Positions 60,362 to 64,000 of a DNA stretch of 64,000 bases are shown here, one piece after another. The notes beneath the pieces were generated by a model, which did no database searches, was not told the DNA's origin, and saw only the letters and a program-made list of their open reading frames with translations. Source of the stretch: Erythroxylum novogranatense (lineage: Eukaryota > Streptophyta > Magnoliopsida > Malpighiales > Erythroxylaceae); contig CM057224.1 of the NCBI GenBank assembly GCA_029891385.1, positions 38,631,005 through 38,695,004 on the forward strand, given 5' to 3'. The translations under genes and the position numbers were made by a program. Each line of letters opens with the position of its first letter. The first letter of the stretch is position 1.

Positions 60362-61195
60362 AACCTAAACCATAATCATCCAAATTCACATCATAAATAA
60401 CATAATCTTTAAAATTAACTTAGGAATTCACCAATTTACCATAATTCCAAGCTATCTAACTCACCAATTTACAAAAACCCTAATTCACCAATTTGGCCTA
60501 AACCAACTTATCCAAATTCAATACCATAAATTACAATTTCTTCAAAATTGATTTCATAGTTCACAAACTCATCATATTTCAAGCCATCTTACTTCAACAA
60601 TTTCTAAAAATCCCAAAATCTCCCAAATTCTAAATTGAACCTAAACCAATTCAATCAAATTCGATATCACAAAAATCATAATTACTCAAATTGAGCTTAG
60701 GAAACATCAATTCCCCACATATTCAAGCTATTTCAATCTCCAATTTTGAAAATCTCCAATTTTCAAAATTGTCCTAAACCAATTTACACAAATTCCATAT
60801 CATAAATCACAATTTCTTCACAATTGATTTCATATTTCACCAATTCATAATAGTATTGATGATTCTACACCATTAATTCACAAAATCCCCAAATTTTAAA
60901 TTAAGCCTAAACCCCCAATTTACAATTTTTCAAATTAAACTTCACCTAAAGCATAAACATCAAAATTAACTTAGGATATCTCAAATTCATCACTAATTCA
61001 AGCCATTTAAAGCAACAATTTCACAAAACCCCAATTTTGAACTTTGACATAAACCTCAATTTTATTCCATCCAAAATTAAACACAATCATAGCCTAATAT
61101 CTTCAATTAATCATAGATAAACTAGATCCATAACCATTCCAAGCCATCTAACACCATAAACTCATAAAAAATTCAAAACTCAACTTTCTCTCACT
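60362..61195. repeat. Degenerate tandem repeats of about 140 bp in the LTR
   Basis: About six diverged units, each starting near CCTAAACC and containing AATTTCTTCAAAATTGATTT-like and CAAGCCATCT-like blocks in the same order. Confidence 0.6.
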
Positions 61196-62640
61196 TACCA
61201 TTTTCGTTATTTCTTGGTTTTGCAAGCAAGCTTTCTCCTTCTTCCTTCTTTTCTATCTAGAAATCACGAAAATAACATGGTAGAAACTCCATAAAATTCG
61301 AAAACTCCAAGCTTTTCTCTCTCCTCTCTTCCTCCTTCTCATGGCTGAACCTTCCACTTTCTTCTTCTTCTTATTTTCTTCTTTCTTCTTCTCTCTTCTT
61401 CTTGTATTTTCGTGTCTTTCAGCTGATTTCTGGGAGTAAAAATGACAGTCATATGTGTGTTTTTGCCATGTCATTAAAATGGGGCACAAATGACCAAGTT
61501 GCCCCTCACTTATTTGCCTATTTCCAAAATTGCCCCTGCAGGAACTTGAAAAACTGACTACTTGCGTCTTCAAGCATCTGAACAAAATAATTTGGACAAA
61601 CTTTCTTCTTGAAAATTGTTCCTCTCGATCATACGAATCCAACGCAACTGACGGCGCTCAATTCGGATCAGAAACGAAGAAGTTATAGCCAAATACTATC
61701 GGACCTTCACAAAATCCGAGACTGAACATTAACATAACTTCACCCAAATTAACAATCTTAGAGATGAAATTAAATTTCAATCCCTTCACAAGAGTTGTAT
61801 CCTATATCTTAACTTTATTTTCCTTAAGAATCAACTCAATCGGAGTTGTACAGCTCCAATTTCATAAATATTGAACCATGTTCAGAAAATTATCCAACTT
61901 ATAACCTATAACCAAAGCTCTCACTTAGGTTCAATCAATCTCTTTCCATTTAATCTCCTAAAAATCGTAATTCTTCATAAAATTGAAATTAATCGTCTTA
62001 GGAATCCAACGCTTCGAGAATCAAATCAATCGGATGTCGGACGAAGGAATTATAAGCAAAAGATTACAAAAGGGATCGGATTAAAAACAAAGTATCGGAA
62101 CTTCAAAACCGAACTTTTCAAAAATCATATCTCTCGATCCCGGACTCGGAATTTGACAAATTTGGTGTCAATAAAAAGATCAAAGGAAGCTCTACAACTT
62201 CCCTGAAGTACTAAAAATCAAATTAGGTCTTGAAAGGGGTCAAAACCTCAATCAAAAATTCTGTCCAAAACAGCTTTTCCTAAACGACTTCAAATTTTTA
62301 ATCGCTCATAACTCCTAGCCCCGATATCGAAAAATTGCAAACTTTATATCAATGGAAAGATAAAAACATCATCTAAAACTTTCATGAAGACCACTTACTC
62401 TAATTCAAACTAAATCTATACGACGAGTGGCCTTTAAGCATAGAACACACAAATCTATACTTAATAGCATTTTCAAAACAAATCATATCTTCAGAAATTC
62501 ATATCTTTCAATCCCGACATCGAAAAATAGCAAACTTTATGTCTAAAAATAGAGGCTACAATTTTCATGTTGATCATTTTCTCGAATTTTGCCTAAATCA
62601 AAAAGTCAACTTTTTCTTCAAAAAGTCAAACTCCAAGCTA

Positions 62641-62763
62641 ACTTTGACTTATCATAATTCTCACTCCTAATATCGAAAAATATCAAACTTTATGGCTACC
62701 GAACTTTGACTTATAATAATTCTCACTCCCAATATCGAAAAATATCAAACTTTATGGCTACCG
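62641..62763. repeat. 62-bp tandem duplication
   Basis: ACTTTGACTTAT...TTATGGCTACCG at 62641 recurs at 62703 with two or three changes. Confidence 0.9.
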
Positions 62764-63124
62764 AAAGCTCTTGACATAAACTACAAGTTTCCAGAAGATC
62801 ATTTTCTCAAATTCTCCCAAAATCAAAAAGTCAACTCTCTAGTCAAACATTTTATCTCCAAAAGTCAAACTTTCTAAATTCTTCAAATTTTCACACTTTT
62901 TCTTTTTAATTCTTGCTATTTAATTTCATTTCAATCAACTCATCCACTTTCTTCTCATAATCCATATAAGTTCACTCAAATATCAAAGTCGTCAAAATTA
63001 AACAATTCTTTTCTCATAATTTTTTTATCAAATTTCCTTAAATTCATAATTTTCTCACCAATTTTTTTCTCACTTAAATTCATTTTAATATTTCTAATTT
63101 TCATCAAAAGTTCGGGGTCCAACA

Positions 63125-63138
63125 TTTCTCCCCCTCTT
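63125..63138 (-). promoter_or_regulatory. Polypurine tract of the LARD-like element
   Basis: TTTCTCCCCCTCTT on the plus strand is AAGAGGGGGAGAAA on the minus strand, directly before the 3' LTR. It primes second-strand DNA synthesis. Confidence 0.88.
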
Positions 63139-63188
63139 AAAAGAATTTCGTCCTCGAAATTCATACGTAGTAAATCATCAAGTAACAC
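63125..63188 (-). pseudogene. C-terminal tail of a chromovirus pol
   Basis: The minus strand encodes MNFEDEILLRGGE up to the PPT. The chromovirus at 55.5 kb ends its pol in the same way (KFRDEIFIRRGEL). This short tail is the only recognisable coding relic in the interior, and it shows the ancestor of this element was a Ty3/gypsy chromovirus. The rest of gag-pol is gone. It cannot encode a functional protein. Confidence 0.7.
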
Positions 63189-63855
63189 ATTCTCTTAGCT
63201 GATTTCTTTCCAAAAGATCATAGTCTCTTTTCTTATCTAATTTCCTCATCATACACATTCTTAACTTACTTCTTATATCAAGTACACCACATTCACTATT
63301 ATATCACTTCACTATATCCACAATTCAATATGCCTTACATATATAGGTATAAACTCAAGTTGTCTCATCTTTCAAGTATCCCTTAATTGTATCTTACATA
63401 TGCATATTCGAAAATAATTCATCCAAATTTAATTTGTCAAATATTTCATGACATACCTTCATATCAGTTAATCCTATCCTTCAAGTATTTCTTAATTCGA
63501 CTCACACATGTATAACTAAAATCAATTCTTCCCATTTCATCATGAAATTCTCCTCTCAATTGCCCTTAACACTTTCTTCTAATCAATCATCACTCATCAC
63601 AAACCTAAAATTCATTAAAGTTCTTGTCCCTCATCAATCACTTAATTAGGTCTTCAAATATTTCATAAAAATCCATCTCCATGCTCATCTTTCATGAACA
63701 ATTTCCTAAAATCACTCAACATTCTTATCATCTTCATCTATCAATCACTTTGGTATACACTTTATCTTTATCACAATCTCACAAATTTAATCTTATGCTT
63801 GAACACTCTTATACAAATCAGTCAGACACAAATGCCCAAGTACGATCATAATACT
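63139..63855. other. Noncoding interior of the LARD-like element
   Basis: AT- and pyrimidine-rich, with no domain or sizeable frame. Between the pol tail and the primer site no gag, protease, RT or integrase is present. Confidence 0.7.
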
Positions 63856-63869
63856 GGGCTCTGATACCA
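63856..63869 (-). promoter_or_regulatory. Primer-binding site, initiator tRNA-Met
   Basis: The minus strand reads TGGTATCAGAGCCC, 4 nt from the inner edge of the 5' LTR at 63874. Confidence 0.9.
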
Positions 63870-63873
63870 TCTA

Positions 63874-64000
63874 TGTTGGGACTCGATCCGGGAACCGGAT
63901 CCCAACCGAAAAACGAAAAACGGAGACGAAACGGATCGAACCAAAGCAAAGTAATCCGACATCAACAACGAACAGAAAAACATGATCGCGTTGGAAACTT
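63874..64000 (-). repeat. 5' LTR of the LARD-like element, partial
   Basis: Matches 58498-58630 with a few substitutions and a small deletion, including the GATCCGG-GAA-CCGGATC inverted repeat. Truncated by the window end. Confidence 0.9.

Larger units (their letters stand above)
58498..63124 (-). repeat. 3' LTR of the LARD-like element, 4.6 kb
   Basis: Begins TGTTGGGACC and ends GGTCCAACA (inverted ends). AT-rich and without a gene. It includes an inverted repeat GATCCGG-GAA-CCGGATC at 58509-58525, a MITE-related fragment (59581-59664), degenerate repeats (60362-61195) and a 62-bp duplication (62641-62763). Confidence 0.85.
58498..64000 (-). mobile_element. Large-LTR non-autonomous element (LARD-like)
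   Basis: The 3' LTR is 58498-63124 (4.6 kb), and 58498-58630 recurs at 63874-64000 as the inner end of the 5' LTR. Between them lie only a polypurine tract, about 735 bp without domains, and a tRNA-Met primer site. On the minus strand the order is therefore 5' LTR, PBS, short interior, PPT, 3' LTR. It inserted at AGATA (58493-58497) into a chromovirus. A C-terminal pol tail beside the PPT shows descent from a Ty3/gypsy element by deletion. The 5' LTR runs off the window. Confidence 0.87.

Overview
This window looks like flowering-plant nuclear DNA. It is AT-rich and dense in plant LTR-retrotransposon lineages: Tat-type, chromovirus and Athila-like Ty3/gypsy elements, and SIRE and other Ty1/copia elements. 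Many primer-binding sites match plant initiator tRNA-Met, and decayed pieces of plant gene families are present (FAR1/FHY3, E2F, a hAT transposase). No intact host gene, tRNA, rRNA or CRISPR array was found, and the sequence alone does not identify the species. Almost everything recognisable is a transposable element, usually broken by stop codons and frameshifts and often nested.

Layout. 1-7.5 kb: AT-rich DNA with a SINE-like insertion (12-bp target repeats), a 325-bp near-perfect foldback element, and a decayed hAT transposase on the minus strand with a 153-bp internal tandem duplication. 7.5-9.8 kb: a complete gag-only LTR element (TR-GAG type) with 403-bp LTRs and an exact ATAAA target duplication. 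11.5-26.6 kb: a very decayed copia element (minus strand) split by a 10.2-kb Tat-lineage Ty3/gypsy element (11701-21947). The Tat element has gag, protease, RT, two RNase H domains and integrase on the minus strand. It also carries an additional antisense ORF on the plus strand and a ten-copy 64-bp tandem array in its 3' untranslated region.

26.6-30.8 kb is AT-rich DNA without a recognisable gene. 30.8-37.0 kb holds a FAR1/FHY3-like pseudogene (plus strand). Its centre is replaced by a truncated MITE and the 3' half of a chromovirus (one LTR, integrase, chromodomain). At 38.1-38.4 kb are three exon-like pieces of an E2F transcription factor gene. A second copy of the last of these lies at 47.9 kb, against the start of another retrotransposon.

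39-47.8 kb is the 3' part of an Athila-like element (minus strand), interrupted by two LTR-only insertions. The second is a 3.8-kb solo LTR with a perfect GCTTC duplication that splits the Athila-type ORF. 48.0-64 kb is a three-level nest. A SIRE copia element (plus strand, from 48026) is interrupted at 52933 by a chromovirus (minus strand). The chromovirus is in turn interrupted at 58498, in its protease-RT coding region, by a large non-autonomous element. That element has a 4.6-kb LTR and only about 750 bp of internal sequence between polypurine tract and primer-binding site, and its other LTR runs off the window.

How it fits together: this is a graveyard of insertions whose relative ages follow from nesting (old copia older than Tat; SIRE older than chromovirus older than the non-autonomous element). 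The points most worth following up are the Tat antisense ORF plus satellite-seed array, the duplicated E2F exon, the FAR1/chromovirus rearrangement, the large-LTR non-autonomous element, and recurrent sequence modules shared between otherwise different long LTRs. I found no clearly new biological system.
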